Assembly (NCBI RefSeq): GCF_000376825.1
Contig: NZ_AQXW01000004.1
Coordinates: forward strand, 1,364,001 to 1,428,000
Source: Demetria terragena DSM 11295
Lineage (GTDB): Bacteria > Actinomycetota > Actinomycetes > Actinomycetales > Dermatophilaceae
DNA: 64,000 bases
Direction: 5' to 3'
Position numbers and translations under genes: made by a program. The stretch's first letter is position 1, and every line of letters starts with the position of its first letter. Shown here piece by piece: positions 26,759 through 36,443 of the stretch. Under the pieces are notes generated by a model, which was given only the letters and a program-made list of their open reading frames with translations, was not told the origin of the DNA and made no database searches.

Positions 26759-28447
26759 TCAGCGGCGCGACGCCATCCTGCTGACCTGACGTTGTACGCG
26801 CTGCAAGCGGCGACGGACCAGGCGCCCCAAGCGTTTGAGGTCGCGAGCGCCTGCTCGCGACCGGCTCTCGGCCGCCTCCGCGAACGTGCGGCTGCGGCCT
26901 GCCACTGACTGTTGTCTCTTGATCTCGGCCTCACGCTCGGCGGCAAAACGACCCGGATCCCGCACTGCGACACTGAGATTTTTTGCACCGCGAGTTGCGT
27001 ACGGCCACACCATCATTCCGCCCACAAGGCGCGGGGGCGGCAGCGGCTGACCGTGCAGTGGCACCCGATATTCCGAGGCCCACCCAGCGCCCACAACGCG
27101 GCCACGCAGATCGAGGTACCCACCTTTGGGGTGCTGTTCGGCGAGTTGACGAGCATCGATCAGGACCTCTGTCGTGGCCTCAAGCGTGTCGCCTTCAATG
27201 CGCTCCGACGTTCCTGGGGCGTAATCAACAGCAAGCGATTCTCGGTCGACCACCAGCACGCTCATCCCGACTGTCTGGTCGGAAATGTCGATCTTGGGCA
27301 GCTCAAGATCGGGTACGAAGTGGTGGGTGTCCCAGTACACCGTGTCGCCCTCCGTCACGGTTCGGATCGCACGCCCGTCGGAGTAGATCAGACGACCGTG
27401 CACCAGGACCCGGATCTTGTCGTCGTCGGTCCAGGCGACCTCATCGACCGTGATCCGGGAAGTCACGCCGCGTTCGGCGTCACCAACAATCCGAATGTCG
27501 TCCAGGGTGTTGTTGGCCAACATGTGAGAGCGCAGCCGAGCACCTGCACCAAGCCACGGCCACTGCTTCTCGCCCAGGCCGAATCGCTCTCGCACCCGGC
27601 GATGCTCGCGGAACAGCGTTTCTTGATATTCGACCGACTTGTTGAGCAGGGCACCGCCGCGCAGCCGCACCAAGACCTTTCGGTCATACCAGTGCGCGTA
27701 GAGCTTGTCGCGCAGCGGCCCAGGCTCGGTATTGGCCTCGATGACTTCGAGGATCTCTTCGACGCATTGGACATACCGTGCCGGGTCGAACTGCGTCATG
27801 CTCGCGTTGTCGTCACCCGTGCTGCGCCGCATCCAGTAGTAACAGAGCTTGTCTGCCAGGATCGAGATCCGCTCAGCAGCGAAGTAGCACTTGATGAAGA
27901 AGAGATGATCCTCCAACCGGACCCGCCCCTCCGGGAAGCGGATTCCATGCGCACGCACCATCTCAGTCCGGACCAACTTGTGTGGCGTCATGATTGCAAG
28001 GACCGGGTCCTTGCCGAGCTTGGCGTCCTTAATGTTCTTCCGAAAGACATGGCGGGGCACGCCACGCCCGGGTCCGACCCCAACCTCCTTGGGAATGACG
28101 ATGTCTGCGCCAGTCTCCTGGGCATAGTCGTACATCCACTCCAGCGCACGCGGCGCAAGTTTGTCGTCGTTGTCCGCGAAGAAGAGAAACTCGCCTTGTG
28201 CAGCATCGATGCCTAGGTTGCGAGGCTTGCCCGGCCACCCAGAGTTGGGCGTACTGTGCAGGACCCGCACGTGTGGTCGGGAAGCAGCCCATTCGTGCAG
28301 GCGCTCCCGCGTCCCGTCGGTCGAGTCGTCGTCGGCGAAAATCACCTCGAACTCTGTGGAGGGCATGGACTGCTGGTCGATGCTCGTGAGGAGCTCGGTG
28401 ATATCAGTGCCCGGGTTGTATACCGCAACCACGAGCGTTACTTTCAC
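26759..28447 (-). CDS. Family 2 glycosyltransferase with long C-terminal region
   Basis: Protein of 562 aa from the GTG at 28447; a TTG two codons upstream (with GGGGGAGA 7 bases before it) or a GTG at 28495 are alternatives. The GT-A domain shows LVVAVYNPG, ADDDSTDGT, PNSGWPGKPRNLGID, the metal-binding DNDD and RLEDHLFF. The ~350-residue C-terminal part, ending in a very basic Arg-rich stretch, has no recognised domain. The layout and the phrases NSGW-x-x-(K/R)PRN-x-GID and (E)D-(Q/H)-x-FF are shared with the glycosyltransferase at 9653-11542. Likely a wall-polymer decorating enzyme; position beside PhoX phosphatases is suggestive only. Convergent with phoX, 21 bp apart. Confidence 0.8.
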   Translation of the reverse strand: MKVTLVVAVYNPGTDITELLTSIDQQSMPSTEFEVIFADDDSTDGTRERLHEWAASRPHVRVLHSTPNSGWPGKPRNLGIDAAQGEFLFFADNDDKLAPRALEWMYDYAQETGADIVIPKEVGVGPGRGVPRHVFRKNIKDAKLGKDPVLAIMTPHKLVRTEMVRAHGIRFPEGRVRLEDHLFFIKCYFAAERISILADKLCYYWMRRSTGDDNASMTQFDPARYVQCVEEILEVIEANTEPGPLRDKLYAHWYDRKVLVRLRGGALLNKSVEYQETLFREHRRVRERFGLGEKQWPWLGAGARLRSHMLANNTLDDIRIVGDAERGVTSRITVDEVAWTDDDKIRVLVHGRLIYSDGRAIRTVTEGDTVYWDTHHFVPDLELPKIDISDQTVGMSVLVVDRESLAVDYAPGTSERIEGDTLEATTEVLIDARQLAEQHPKGGYLDLRGRVVGAGWASEYRVPLHGQPLPPPRLVGGMMVWPYATRGAKNLSVAVRDPGRFAAEREAEIKRQQSVAGRSRTFAEAAESRSRAGARDLKRLGRLVRRRLQRVQRQVSRMASRR

Positions 28448-28536
28448 GGCCAAGACTATTTCTCCCCCAACGTCACCTGACGGTATTTTTGCCACTTCAC
28501 CCTACTCCGGCCATTCGGGTCAGTCTAAAACCCGCT

Positions 28537-29538
28537 TCAGGAGGTACGGCTCGCCACGGCGAGCGGCAGTGCCTCCAGGGCATCCCGCGCGTCTGAGGCG
28601 GGAAGGGTACGCGCCAAGTCGGCGGCCCGTCTGGCAAGACGCTGAGTGTGCTCCCGCGCCTGCTCGATCGCCGGGTGCGCGCGCAACAGGCCTAACGCCT
28701 CCGCGTGCAGCGCGTCATCGACCAACGGCTCGGAGATCAACTCACGCAAGCGCGCGCTGCCCTGGTCGGTGGACTGCCGCGCATAGAGCACGGGCAGCGT
28801 GAGTACGCCTTCGCGCAGGTCGGTCCCGGGTGTTTTGCCCGATTCCTCCGCGTCGCTGACAATGTCGAGAATGTCATCGGAGAGTTGGAAAACCATCCCG
28901 ATCAGTTCGCCATATTCGCGCAGGGTGTCGATGCGCTCCGACGGGCACCCGGCAAACATCGCGCCATACCGAGCGGCGGTCGCGATCAGCACACCGGTCT
29001 TGTCCGCCAGCACCTTCAGGTAATGCTCAAGCGGGTTCGCCTCATCGGTGGACTGGCGGTCGTCCTGAATCTGCCCGGCACACAGCCGGACGAAGGTCTG
29101 CGCCTGGATCAGCACAGCCTCCGCACCGAGGCCCGCCACGATCTCCGAAGCCCGCCCAAAGAGCAAGTCGCCGACGAGGATGGCCGTCGAATTGTCATAC
29201 GCCGCATTGGCACTCGCGACGCCACGTCGAAGCGTGGCCTCGTCCATCACGTCGTCGTGGTAGAGCGACGCGAGGTGGGTCAGCTCGACACCGACAGCCG
29301 CGTCGACGACCTCCGGTGAGCGCCCCTCGCCGATCTCGGCTGCCAACAGCGTCAGCATCGGGCGGAAACGTTTGCCCCCAGCCTCGACGAGGTGACCTGA
29401 CGCATCGGCGATGAACGGATCGTCGTGATCGACGACTTCCCGCAATCTCTGATCAACCAACTCCAGGCCCTCGAGGAGCTTTTTGCCGAGAGCTGGAGAC
29501 ACCGCCGGGAGCCCGGCCATGGCGGTGGGCGTGGTCAC
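28537..29538 (-). CDS. Long-chain polyprenyl diphosphate synthase (menaquinone side chain)
   Basis: Trans-isoprenyl diphosphate synthase of 333 aa. GGKRFRP is at residues 54-60, the first aspartate-rich motif DDVMD at 95-99 and the second DDILD at 221-225. Residues 4 and 5 before the first motif are Ser and Ala, the small side chains known to allow long products, so a heptaprenyl- to nonaprenyl-type synthase is likely. The GTG start overlaps the nuoN stop by 4 bp, making this the last cistron of the nuo operon and linking quinone tail synthesis to the quinone-reducing complex. Resembles mycobacterial GrcC1. Confidence 0.9.
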   Translation of the reverse strand: MTTPTAMAGLPAVSPALGKKLLEGLELVDQRLREVVDHDDPFIADASGHLVEAGGKRFRPMLTLLAAEIGEGRSPEVVDAAVGVELTHLASLYHDDVMDEATLRRGVASANAAYDNSTAILVGDLLFGRASEIVAGLGAEAVLIQAQTFVRLCAGQIQDDRQSTDEANPLEHYLKVLADKTGVLIATAARYGAMFAGCPSERIDTLREYGELIGMVFQLSDDILDIVSDAEESGKTPGTDLREGVLTLPVLYARQSTDQGSARLRELISEPLVDDALHAEALGLLRAHPAIEQAREHTQRLARRAADLARTLPASDARDALEALPLAVASRTS

Positions 29539-31097
29539 CGGATGAAGATCGACGCGTCGTTGGCCAGATCAAGCAGCGGCGAGGGTGCGACACCCAAGAC
29601 CACCGTGGCCAGGACCCCGATGGTGACTGCCACTGCCGTCATGGCCGTAGGAGTCACCGCCACGGTGTCGTCCTGAGGGTCCGAGAAGTACATGAGGACG
29701 ATGATCTTGACATAGACGAACGCGGTGATCATCGAGGCAATGACGGCGATCACGGCCAGCCAGGTGGCGCCGCCGGAGATCGCGGCGCTCAGCACCGCAA
29801 ACTTCGCGGTGAAGCCAGCGGTCAACGGAATTCCGGCGAAGGCCAACAGCAAGAAGGAGAACGCTGCGGCCACCACCGGGCTGCGCCGCCCAAGACCAGC
29901 CCACTGATTCAATCGCGTTGCCTCGTTGCCCTGCGAACGCACCAGGGTGATGAGCGCAAACGCCGCGATCGTGCTGAAGCCGTAGGCCACCAGGTAGAAC
30001 ATGACGCTGGTGACGCCCGCCTTCTCCAAGGCCACCAGGCCCACCAGAATGAAACCGGCGTGGGTGATCGAACTGTAGGCCAGCAACCGCTTCACATCGG
30101 TCTGGGTCACCGACAGAATGGCTCCCACCAGCATGGTCAGCACCGCGATGATGGCCACGACCGGCTGCCAGTTCCAGGCGAGGCCGTCGAAGCCGACATA
30201 CAGCAAACGCAGTAACGCACCGAACGCCGCGACCTTGGTGCACGCAGCCATGAAGCCCGTCACGGTGGTCGGCGCGCCCTGATAGACGTCTGGCGTCCAG
30301 GACTGGAACGGCACTGCTCCCACCTTGAAGAGCAATCCCACCAATACCAACATCAGTCCGGGGATCAGCATGGCGTCGACTCCGGTGACCGTACCGATCG
30401 CCGCGGCAATCTCACCGAACTTGATCGACTTGGTGGCGCCATAGATCAGCGCCGCTCCAAAGAGGAAGAAGGCCGACGAGAAAGCACCCAGCAGGAAGTA
30501 CTTCAACGAGGCTTCCTGGGACAGCAGTCGACGGCGGCGCGCCAAACCGGTCAGGATGTAGAGCGGGAGCGAGAGCACCTCAAGGGCGACGAACATGATC
30601 AGCAGGTCACCCGCTGCCACAAACATCATCATGCCGGAGATCGAGAACAGCACGAGCGAGAAAATCTCGGTGCTCGTTGCGCCGAGCCGAACAGCGGCCG
30701 CCTCCTGCGGAGAGCCTGGAACCGTGGCACCCGATTGGGTGAAGTTGTCCGGCTGGTCCTGGTCGAGTCGCTCGGCCATCGCCAGGACTGCGGTGAACCC
30801 GAGGGCCAGGATCGCGCCCTGGAGGAACAATGCGGGCCCATCGATGATGATCCCGCCTGCTGCGGTTTCGCCCTGGTGGTCGCGAGCAACCGTCGCGACG
30901 GCGACCAGCGCCCCCAGGAGCGCGACGACGGTGAGGCCGAGTTGCAGAACGTAACGAGACTGTCGTGGTGCGAACGCCTCGATCAGCACCGAGATCAAAC
31001 CGGCGCCGAACACCAGGAAGATCGGAAGGACACCGAAGTACTCGATCTTGGTGACAACAAACTCAGCAGCCGGAACGCTGACTGGCGCGGCGGTCAC
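29535..31097 (-). CDS. nuoN: NADH-quinone oxidoreductase subunit N
   Basis: Antiporter-like proton-pumping membrane subunit, 520 aa with about 14 hydrophobic segments. Characteristic are EVLSLPLYILTGL, SLKYFLLGAFSSAFFLFG, LLFKVGAVPFQSWTPDVYQGAPT and LLAYSSITHAGFILVG, including the conserved Glu and Lys residues of proton-pumping modules. GTG start overlaps the nuoM stop (GTGA). Last structural nuo gene. Confidence 0.96.
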   Translation of the reverse strand: MTAAPVSVPAAEFVVTKIEYFGVLPIFLVFGAGLISVLIEAFAPRQSRYVLQLGLTVVALLGALVAVATVARDHQGETAAGGIIIDGPALFLQGAILALGFTAVLAMAERLDQDQPDNFTQSGATVPGSPQEAAAVRLGATSTEIFSLVLFSISGMMMFVAAGDLLIMFVALEVLSLPLYILTGLARRRRLLSQEASLKYFLLGAFSSAFFLFGAALIYGATKSIKFGEIAAAIGTVTGVDAMLIPGLMLVLVGLLFKVGAVPFQSWTPDVYQGAPTTVTGFMAACTKVAAFGALLRLLYVGFDGLAWNWQPVVAIIAVLTMLVGAILSVTQTDVKRLLAYSSITHAGFILVGLVALEKAGVTSVMFYLVAYGFSTIAAFALITLVRSQGNEATRLNQWAGLGRRSPVVAAAFSFLLLAFAGIPLTAGFTAKFAVLSAAISGGATWLAVIAVIASMITAFVYVKIIVLMYFSDPQDDTVAVTPTAMTAVAVTIGVLATVVLGVAPSPLLDLANDASIFIR

Positions 31098-32638
31098 TTG
31101 TGGCTCCCCTCGGCGACACCCTGCTCAGGCGCCGGATCGGTCACCCCGACCTGCTGCAGCGTCGCATCGACAGCTGGACCCAGGAGGTCAAGGGCAGGCT
31201 TCGGGTAGAAGCCCAGGAACAGGAATATGGCGATCAACGGTGCCGCCACAAGCTTTTCGCGCAGCGACACGTCGAGCACGTGGTCTTGGTCGAGCGGCTT
31301 GGGTCCGGTCGCAACCTTCTTGTACATCAACAGGACGTACAGAGCCGCAAGGACAACACCGAAGACGGCAATGATGGTGGCGACTTTGTATTTGCCGAAG
31401 CTGCCCACCATCACCAGGAACTCGGAGACGAACGAGTTCAGGCCCGGCAACGCGAGCGCCGAGAGACCGGCGATCAGGAAGAACCCGGCCAGGACCGGCG
31501 TAACCCGCTGCCAGCCACCGAAGTCGGAGATCTTGCTACTCCCCCGACGGGCAACGAGCATGCCGCCGAAGAGGAACAACGCGGCAGTCGTGAACCCGTG
31601 GTTGATCATGTACAGGTTCGAGCCCACTTGCGAGGTGCTGGTCAGCGCGAAGATGCCCAACACGATGAAGCCGAAGTGGCTGATCGAGGTGTAGGCGATT
31701 AGGCGCATCATGTCGTCCTGACCGATCGCCACGATGGCGGCGTACAGGATCGAGATGACTGCGAGGGTGATCACGAACGGGGTGGCCCACTGCGAGGCAC
31801 CCGGGAACAACTCCAGGCAGAAGCGGATCATGCCGTACGTGCCGACCTTGTCCAGCACGCCGACCAGCAGGGTCGAGGTGGCTGGTCGGGCAGCGGCTGC
31901 GGCATCCGGGAGCCAGGTGTGGACACCCACCATCGGTGCCTTGACCGCAAAAGCGAAGAAGAAGCCGATGAACAGCCACTTCTCGGCGCCACCGAAGTCG
32001 GTTCCCGCGAGGGTGTCGACCAGGAAGCCGTCCCCGCCACGTGGTCCGTTGAGGTAGAGCCCGATGACCGCGACCAGCATGATGAGGCCGCCAGCAAGGG
32101 AGAAGAGCAGGAACTTGACGGCGGCATACTGCCTGCGAGCCCCGCCGAACATCCCAATCAGGAAGTAGACCGGGATCAGCATCGCCTCGAAGAAGACATA
32201 GAACAGGAAGACGTCGCGCGCGGCGAAGACCCCGATCATGAACGTCTCGAGGATGAGCATCAGCGCGAAGTAGAGCTTCAGCCGGCCGGCGTTGTCGCTG
32301 TCGGACTCGACGTCGTCCCAGGCCGCGAGGAGGCAGATCGGCACGAGCACCAGGCTCATCAGAATGAGCGCTAGGGCGATCCCATCGACACCGAGGGCGT
32401 AGGACACCCCGAATTGCGGAATCCAGGCGTGCGTCTCGGTGAATTGGTACTTCTGGTCGCCGCCGTCCCACGCGAACTGGGTCGCCGCCACCACACCGAA
32501 CCCGAGGGTGACCAGCGAGATACCCAACGCAATGGGTCGCACCAACGCCACGCTCTTTGCGGGCAGCAGCGCGATCACGAGCGCACCGACCAGCGGAATC
32601 AGACCCAGCAGGGTGAGCCAGGGGAAATCATTCGACAT
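31094..32638 (-). CDS. nuoM: NADH-quinone oxidoreductase subunit M
   Basis: Proton-pumping membrane subunit, 514 aa. Diagnostic stretches are FGVSYALGVDGIALALILMS, FFEAMLIPVYFLIG, VGVHTWLPDAAAAARPATSTLLVGVLDKVGTYG (split here only by description) and AYTSISHFGFIVLG. The ATG at 32638 overlaps the nuoL stop (TGATG) and is preferred to a start five codons upstream. Confidence 0.96.
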   Translation of the reverse strand: MSNDFPWLTLLGLIPLVGALVIALLPAKSVALVRPIALGISLVTLGFGVVAATQFAWDGGDQKYQFTETHAWIPQFGVSYALGVDGIALALILMSLVLVPICLLAAWDDVESDSDNAGRLKLYFALMLILETFMIGVFAARDVFLFYVFFEAMLIPVYFLIGMFGGARRQYAAVKFLLFSLAGGLIMLVAVIGLYLNGPRGGDGFLVDTLAGTDFGGAEKWLFIGFFFAFAVKAPMVGVHTWLPDAAAAARPATSTLLVGVLDKVGTYGMIRFCLELFPGASQWATPFVITLAVISILYAAIVAIGQDDMMRLIAYTSISHFGFIVLGIFALTSTSQVGSNLYMINHGFTTAALFLFGGMLVARRGSSKISDFGGWQRVTPVLAGFFLIAGLSALALPGLNSFVSEFLVMVGSFGKYKVATIIAVFGVVLAALYVLLMYKKVATGPKPLDQDHVLDVSLREKLVAAPLIAIFLFLGFYPKPALDLLGPAVDATLQQVGVTDPAPEQGVAEGSHK

Positions 32639-34602
32639 CACTGCACCACCCACACGGCACCGAGGATCACGACGACGCCCACGAGCATCGTCAGGGCATA
32701 GGTCCGCACGAACCCGTTTTGCAGCTTGGCCAGGCGGGAGGACGAGCCACCGACCATGGCGGCCAAGCCACCGGCAGCGCCGTCAACACCATGGTTGTCG
32801 GCGAAGACCAGCGAGCGGGTCAGATGCAGGCCCGGACGGGCAAACACTGCCTCGTTGAAGTCGTCCTGGTAGAGGTCCTTGCGCGCGGCACGCGTCGCGA
32901 GGGAGCCCACCGGCGGAGTCTCTGGGACGTCATCGCGCCAGTAACGCATAAACGCCAACCCAGCACCGATGGCGACCAGGATCAGCGTGGCGGCCATGAT
33001 CACCGGGATCGGGAGCACGGGGTGTTCCTCGCCGTGGGCACCCACGACCGGCTCCAGCCAGTGCGTCATGATCCCGGTCGGGCCAAGCGCCAGACCCAGG
33101 AACGCCGAGCCGACTGCGAGCACGATCATCGGGATCGTCATGGTCAGAGGCGATTCGTGCGGGTGCACGGCCTGCTCACCTTCGGTAATCCACCGGCGCT
33201 TGCCGTGGAAGGTCATGAAGAACAACCGCGACATGTAGAAGGCGGTCACTCCGGCACCGATCAGCGCGGCTCCACCAAAGACCCATGGCTGCCAACCTTC
33301 ACCGATGAACGCCGCCTCGATGACCTTGTCCTTTGACCAGAACCCGGAGAACGGTGGGACTCCAAGGATCGCCAACCAGCCGAGACCAAACGTGATCCAG
33401 GTGATCTTCATGACGGCGGACAGTCCACCGAACCGACGCATGTCGACCTGGTCGTTCATGCCATGCATGACCGACCCAGCCCCGAGGAACATCCCCGCCT
33501 TGAAGAAGCCGTGCGTCAGCAAGTGGAAGATCGCGAACGCGTATCCCACCGGCCCCAGTCCCGCGGCCAACATCATGTAGCCGATCTGACTCATCGTGGA
33601 GGCGGCCAGCGCCTTCTTCATGTCGTCCTTGGCACAACCAACGATCGCCCCGAACAGCAAGGTGATGGCGCCGACGATGGCCACGGCCAACCGGGCGCCT
33701 TCGGAGGCGTCAAAGATCGCGTGGCTACGCACGATGAGATAGACACCGGCGGTGACCATGGTTGCCGCGTGGATGAGGGCCGACACCGGGGTCGGGCCAG
33801 CCATCGCGTCGCCGAGCCAGCTCTGCAGCGGGAACTGCGCGGACTTACCGCACGCAGCCACCAGCAGGAACAGTCCGATCGCCAGGACCGCGCCCTCGCT
33901 CAGTTGCCCCGCAGCGGCGTTGACGCCCGCGAAGTCGACCTTGCCGATGACCGCAAACATCGTGAAGACGGCCAGCAGCAGACCCATGTCACCGACACGG
34001 TTGACGATGAACGCTTTGTTGGCGGCGGTGGCGTACGCCGGGTTGTGGTTCCAGAACCCGATCAGCAAGTAGGACGCGAGACCGACACCCTCCCAACCGA
34101 CAAACAGCAAGACGTAAGAGTCAGCCAGCACCAGCAGCAGCATCGCCGCGATGAACAGGTTGAGGTAGGCGAAGAAGCGCCGCTTGTCAGGGTCGTGCTC
34201 CATGTAGCCCAGCGAGTACACGTGGATGAGCGACCCGACGAAGGTGATGAGCATGACGAAGACCAGCGACAGCGGGTCGACCAGCAGGCCAGCGTCGACC
34301 TGGAATGAGCCGGCGTGGATCCACTCGAAGAGTTCGACACTCTGCCCGCGCTCTTCGGCGCTGCGACCGGCCATCTGGAGGATCGCCGCGGCGCCGATGA
34401 CGAAGCTTGCCCAGGCCAGTGCGGTCGCGAGCAGCGGACCGAACTTATTGGTGGCTTTTCCGCCGACGAGGAGCAGCGCGGCACCGGCGAGCGGCAGGGC
34501 CACCAGCAGCCAGGCGTACGACGCCACTCCCGATGCGGCAACCGGCTCGGCTACCTCACCACTCGAGGCGAGCATGCTCGCCGCAGGAGTCACAAAATTC
34601 AC
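32638..34602 (-). CDS. nuoL: NADH-quinone oxidoreductase subunit L
   Basis: Largest antiporter-like subunit, 654 aa, with the lateral helix expected at the C-terminus. Diagnostic are [40 protein letters not shown], the [21 protein letters not shown] segment and [18 protein letters not shown] start at 34602, 10 bp after nuoK. It carries an extra Ala/Glu-rich N-terminal ~25 residues before the first membrane segment. Confidence 0.96.
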   Translation of the reverse strand: MNFVTPAASMLASSGEVAEPVAASGVASYAWLLVALPLAGAALLLVGGKATNKFGPLLATALAWASFVIGAAAILQMAGRSAEERGQSVELFEWIHAGSFQVDAGLLVDPLSLVFVMLITFVGSLIHVYSLGYMEHDPDKRRFFAYLNLFIAAMLLLVLADSYVLLFVGWEGVGLASYLLIGFWNHNPAYATAANKAFIVNRVGDMGLLLAVFTMFAVIGKVDFAGVNAAAGQLSEGAVLAIGLFLLVAACGKSAQFPLQSWLGDAMAGPTPVSALIHAATMVTAGVYLIVRSHAIFDASEGARLAVAIVGAITLLFGAIVGCAKDDMKKALAASTMSQIGYMMLAAGLGPVGYAFAIFHLLTHGFFKAGMFLGAGSVMHGMNDQVDMRRFGGLSAVMKITWITFGLGWLAILGVPPFSGFWSKDKVIEAAFIGEGWQPWVFGGAALIGAGVTAFYMSRLFFMTFHGKRRWITEGEQAVHPHESPLTMTIPMIVLAVGSAFLGLALGPTGIMTHWLEPVVGAHGEEHPVLPIPVIMAATLILVAIGAGLAFMRYWRDDVPETPPVGSLATRAARKDLYQDDFNEAVFARPGLHLTRSLVFADNHGVDGAAGGLAAMVGGSSSRLAKLQNGFVRTYALTMLVGVVVILGAVWVVQ

Positions 34603-34612
34603 ACCGGCTCCC

Positions 34613-34912
34613 TTATAGCTTCAGCAGATTGGCGTCGTCGACCGAAGCCGAACGGCGGGCACGGAAGATGGCCATGATGATCGCCAATCCGACGACCACC
34701 TCAGCTGCGGCGACCACCATGACGAACAGTGCAATGACCTGGCCATCGAGCTCGCCGTGCATACGGGCGAAGGTCACAAAGGCGAGGTTGGCCGCGTTGA
34801 GCATCAACTCAACGCCCATGAACACGATGATGGCGTTGCGGCGGAGCAGGACGACTGCGCCACCGATCGAGAACAGGATCACCGACAGGTAGATGTAGTT
34901 CATGAGGCTCAT
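34613..34912 (-). CDS. nuoK: NADH-quinone oxidoreductase subunit K
   Basis: Small three-helix membrane subunit, 99 aa, normal length. The conserved acidic residues in [16 protein letters not shown] and [13 protein letters not shown], which are part of the membrane-arm charge axis, are present. ATG overlaps the nuoJ stop by 4 bp. Confidence 0.96.
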   Translation of the reverse strand: MSLMNYIYLSVILFSIGGAVVLLRRNAIIVFMGVELMLNAANLAFVTFARMHGELDGQVIALFVMVVAAAEVVVGLAIIMAIFRARRSASVDDANLLKL

Positions 34913-35733
34913 CGGGCGTCCTCCCCGTCATTGGTCGAGCTGGTGTCGACACGGTCACTCGCCGTACCGGTCGAGTCCCCGGTCTCGCGCTCCAGCGCGC
35001 TCGTGGAGTCGGTGAACTCCGAGGTGCCGACCACCTGACCGCGGGCCCGCAGCACCCGAGAGATCGACAGCTCCGATGGCGTTCCGTCCGGGAGCAGCGC
35101 CGGAGTGTCAACCGCGTTGTGGCGGGCGTACACACCGGGAACGGGCAGACCCGAAACGTTCTCGTTGCGGCGGATACGGCGGCGGGACCAGTCGGCCTGC
35201 GAGGCCTTGGGGGTCAACCGTTCGCGGTGCGCCAACACCATCGCGCCGAGCGCCGCGGTAATAAGGAGCGCGCTGGTGGCTTCGAATGCCCACACGTAGG
35301 GGCCGAAGATCAGCTTGGCGGCACCGCTGACGTTGCCATCGGCGTTGGCCTGCTCGAGCCCGACCGGCGGCGGCGTGTTGGCCTTGGCCACCAGTGACAT
35401 CGCCATCGCCGCGAACGCACCCGCGAGCAAGAGACCTGCGATGCGCTGGCCTTTGATCGTCTCGACCAGCGAATCCGAAGCATCGACACCGACCAGCATG
35501 ATGACGAAGAGGAACAACATCATGACGGCACCCGAATAGACGAATACCTGGATGATGCCGAGGAATTCAGCCTGCTGGGCGATGTAGAACACACCCATCA
35601 GCACCATGGTCAGGGCCATACCCATCGCGGCATGGACAGCCTTGCGAGCAAAGAGGAGACCAAGCGCGCCAGCGACAGCCAACGGCGCCGCCAACCAGAA
35701 CAGCACCGTTTCGCCGGCGCCTACCGTCATCAT
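34909..35733 (-). CDS. nuoJ: NADH-quinone oxidoreductase subunit J
   Basis: Membrane subunit, 274 aa, five helices in the first ~180 residues with the typical [16 protein letters not shown] and [22 protein letters not shown]. The C-terminal ~90 residues are hydrophilic; the last ~40 (Ser/Thr/Asp/Glu-rich) come from diverged GGTCGAG/GTCTCG repeat pieces at about 34930-35010. ATG overlaps the nuoI stop by 4 bp. Confidence 0.95.
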   Translation of the reverse strand: MMTVGAGETVLFWLAAPLAVAGALGLLFARKAVHAAMGMALTMVLMGVFYIAQQAEFLGIIQVFVYSGAVMMLFLFVIMLVGVDASDSLVETIKGQRIAGLLLAGAFAAMAMSLVAKANTPPPVGLEQANADGNVSGAAKLIFGPYVWAFEATSALLITAALGAMVLAHRERLTPKASQADWSRRRIRRNENVSGLPVPGVYARHNAVDTPALLPDGTPSELSISRVLRARGQVVGTSEFTDSTSALERETGDSTGTASDRVDTSSTNDGEDAR

Positions 35734-36443
35734 GCGGTTTCCTCGGTCTCGACACGGCTCGCGCTAGCGCGCTCGCCTGCTCGACCGGCGTTGGGGTCAC
35801 TCGCGCTAGCGCGCTCGCCTGCTCGACCAGCGTTGGGGTCGCTCGCGCTAGCGTTGGTGTCACTCGCGGTGCTTACCTGCGCGTCGACCCACTCCTGCTG
35901 TTCGGGGGTGGATCCACTGACCTTGCCCTGGTAGTAGTCGCGCTCTTCCATGCCGTCGACCATCGGGTGCGGGGCGGGCAGCATGCCGGTCTGGATGGGC
36001 GCGAGCAACTGATCCTTAGTGAAGATCAGGTCGGCACGGTTGTTGTCGGCCAACTCATACTCGTTGGTCATGGTCAGCGCGCGCGTCGGGCACGCCTCGA
36101 TGCACAAGCCACAAAAAATGCAGCGCAGGTAATTGATCTGGTAGACGCGGCCGTAGCGCTCCCCCGGCGAGAACCGCTCACCGGCGGCATCGTCGTTGTT
36201 GGCGCCTTCGACCAAGATCGCGTCGGCTGGGCAGGCCCAAGCGCAGAGCTCGCACCCCACGCACTTCTCCAGCCCATCAGGATGCCTGTTGAGCTGGTGG
36301 CGCCCGTGGAACCGCAACTGGGTGGGCCGCTTCTCCTCGGGATACTGCTCGGTCTCGATCTTGCGGAACATCGTCCCGAAGGTGACGCCGAATCCGGCGA
36401 CCTTCGCAAAGAGGCCCGGCTCGTCACTCTTACGGTCAGCCAT
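35730..36443 (-). CDS. nuoI: NADH-quinone oxidoreductase subunit I
   Basis: Peripheral-arm ferredoxin-like subunit holding two [4Fe-4S] clusters (N6a/N6b) near the quinone site, 237 aa. Cys61/64/67 with Cys71 and Cys108/111/114 with Cys118 form two complete CxxCxxCxxxCP motifs. The ATG at 36443 overlaps the end of nuoH by 8 bp; a start 18 codons upstream lies inside nuoH. The final ~45 residues consist of a duplicated [10 protein letters not shown] unit encoded by tandem 42-bp repeats and are not part of the conserved fold. Confidence 0.95.
   Translation of the reverse strand: MADRKSDEPGLFAKVAGFGVTFGTMFRKIETEQYPEEKRPTQLRFHGRHQLNRHPDGLEKCVGCELCAWACPADAILVEGANNDDAAGERFSPGERYGRVYQINYLRCIFCGLCIEACPTRALTMTNEYELADNNRADLIFTKDQLLAPIQTGMLPAPHPMVDGMEERDYYQGKVSGSTPEQQEWVDAQVSTASDTNASASDPNAGRAGERASASDPNAGRAGERASASRVETEETA
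35745..35865. repeat. Tandem 42-bp repeats encoding the NuoI tail at the nuoI/nuoJ junction
   Basis: Starts with GGTCTCGACACGG (35745-35757). Two 42-bp units follow at 35761-35802 and 35803-35844, each beginning GCGCTAGCGCGCTCGCCTG and containing CTCGACC(G/A)GCGTTGGGG; a truncated third copy runs to 35865. The 42-bp period is 14 codons, so the frame is kept. Confidence 0.95.

Noticed and set aside
26912-28216. Long open frame antisense to the second glycosyltransferase
   Set aside because: It has no family motif and mirrors a well-supported GT2 gene; such antisense frames are expected from high-GC codon bias. The same applies to long frames antisense to korB/rarD (14663-15886), to phoX (22640-23854) and over the lactone oxidase (19389-20492).
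35761-35865. NuoI tail as a real functional domain
   Set aside because: The peptide repeats follow directly from 42-bp DNA repeats found in other frames elsewhere, so a conserved protein function is unlikely.
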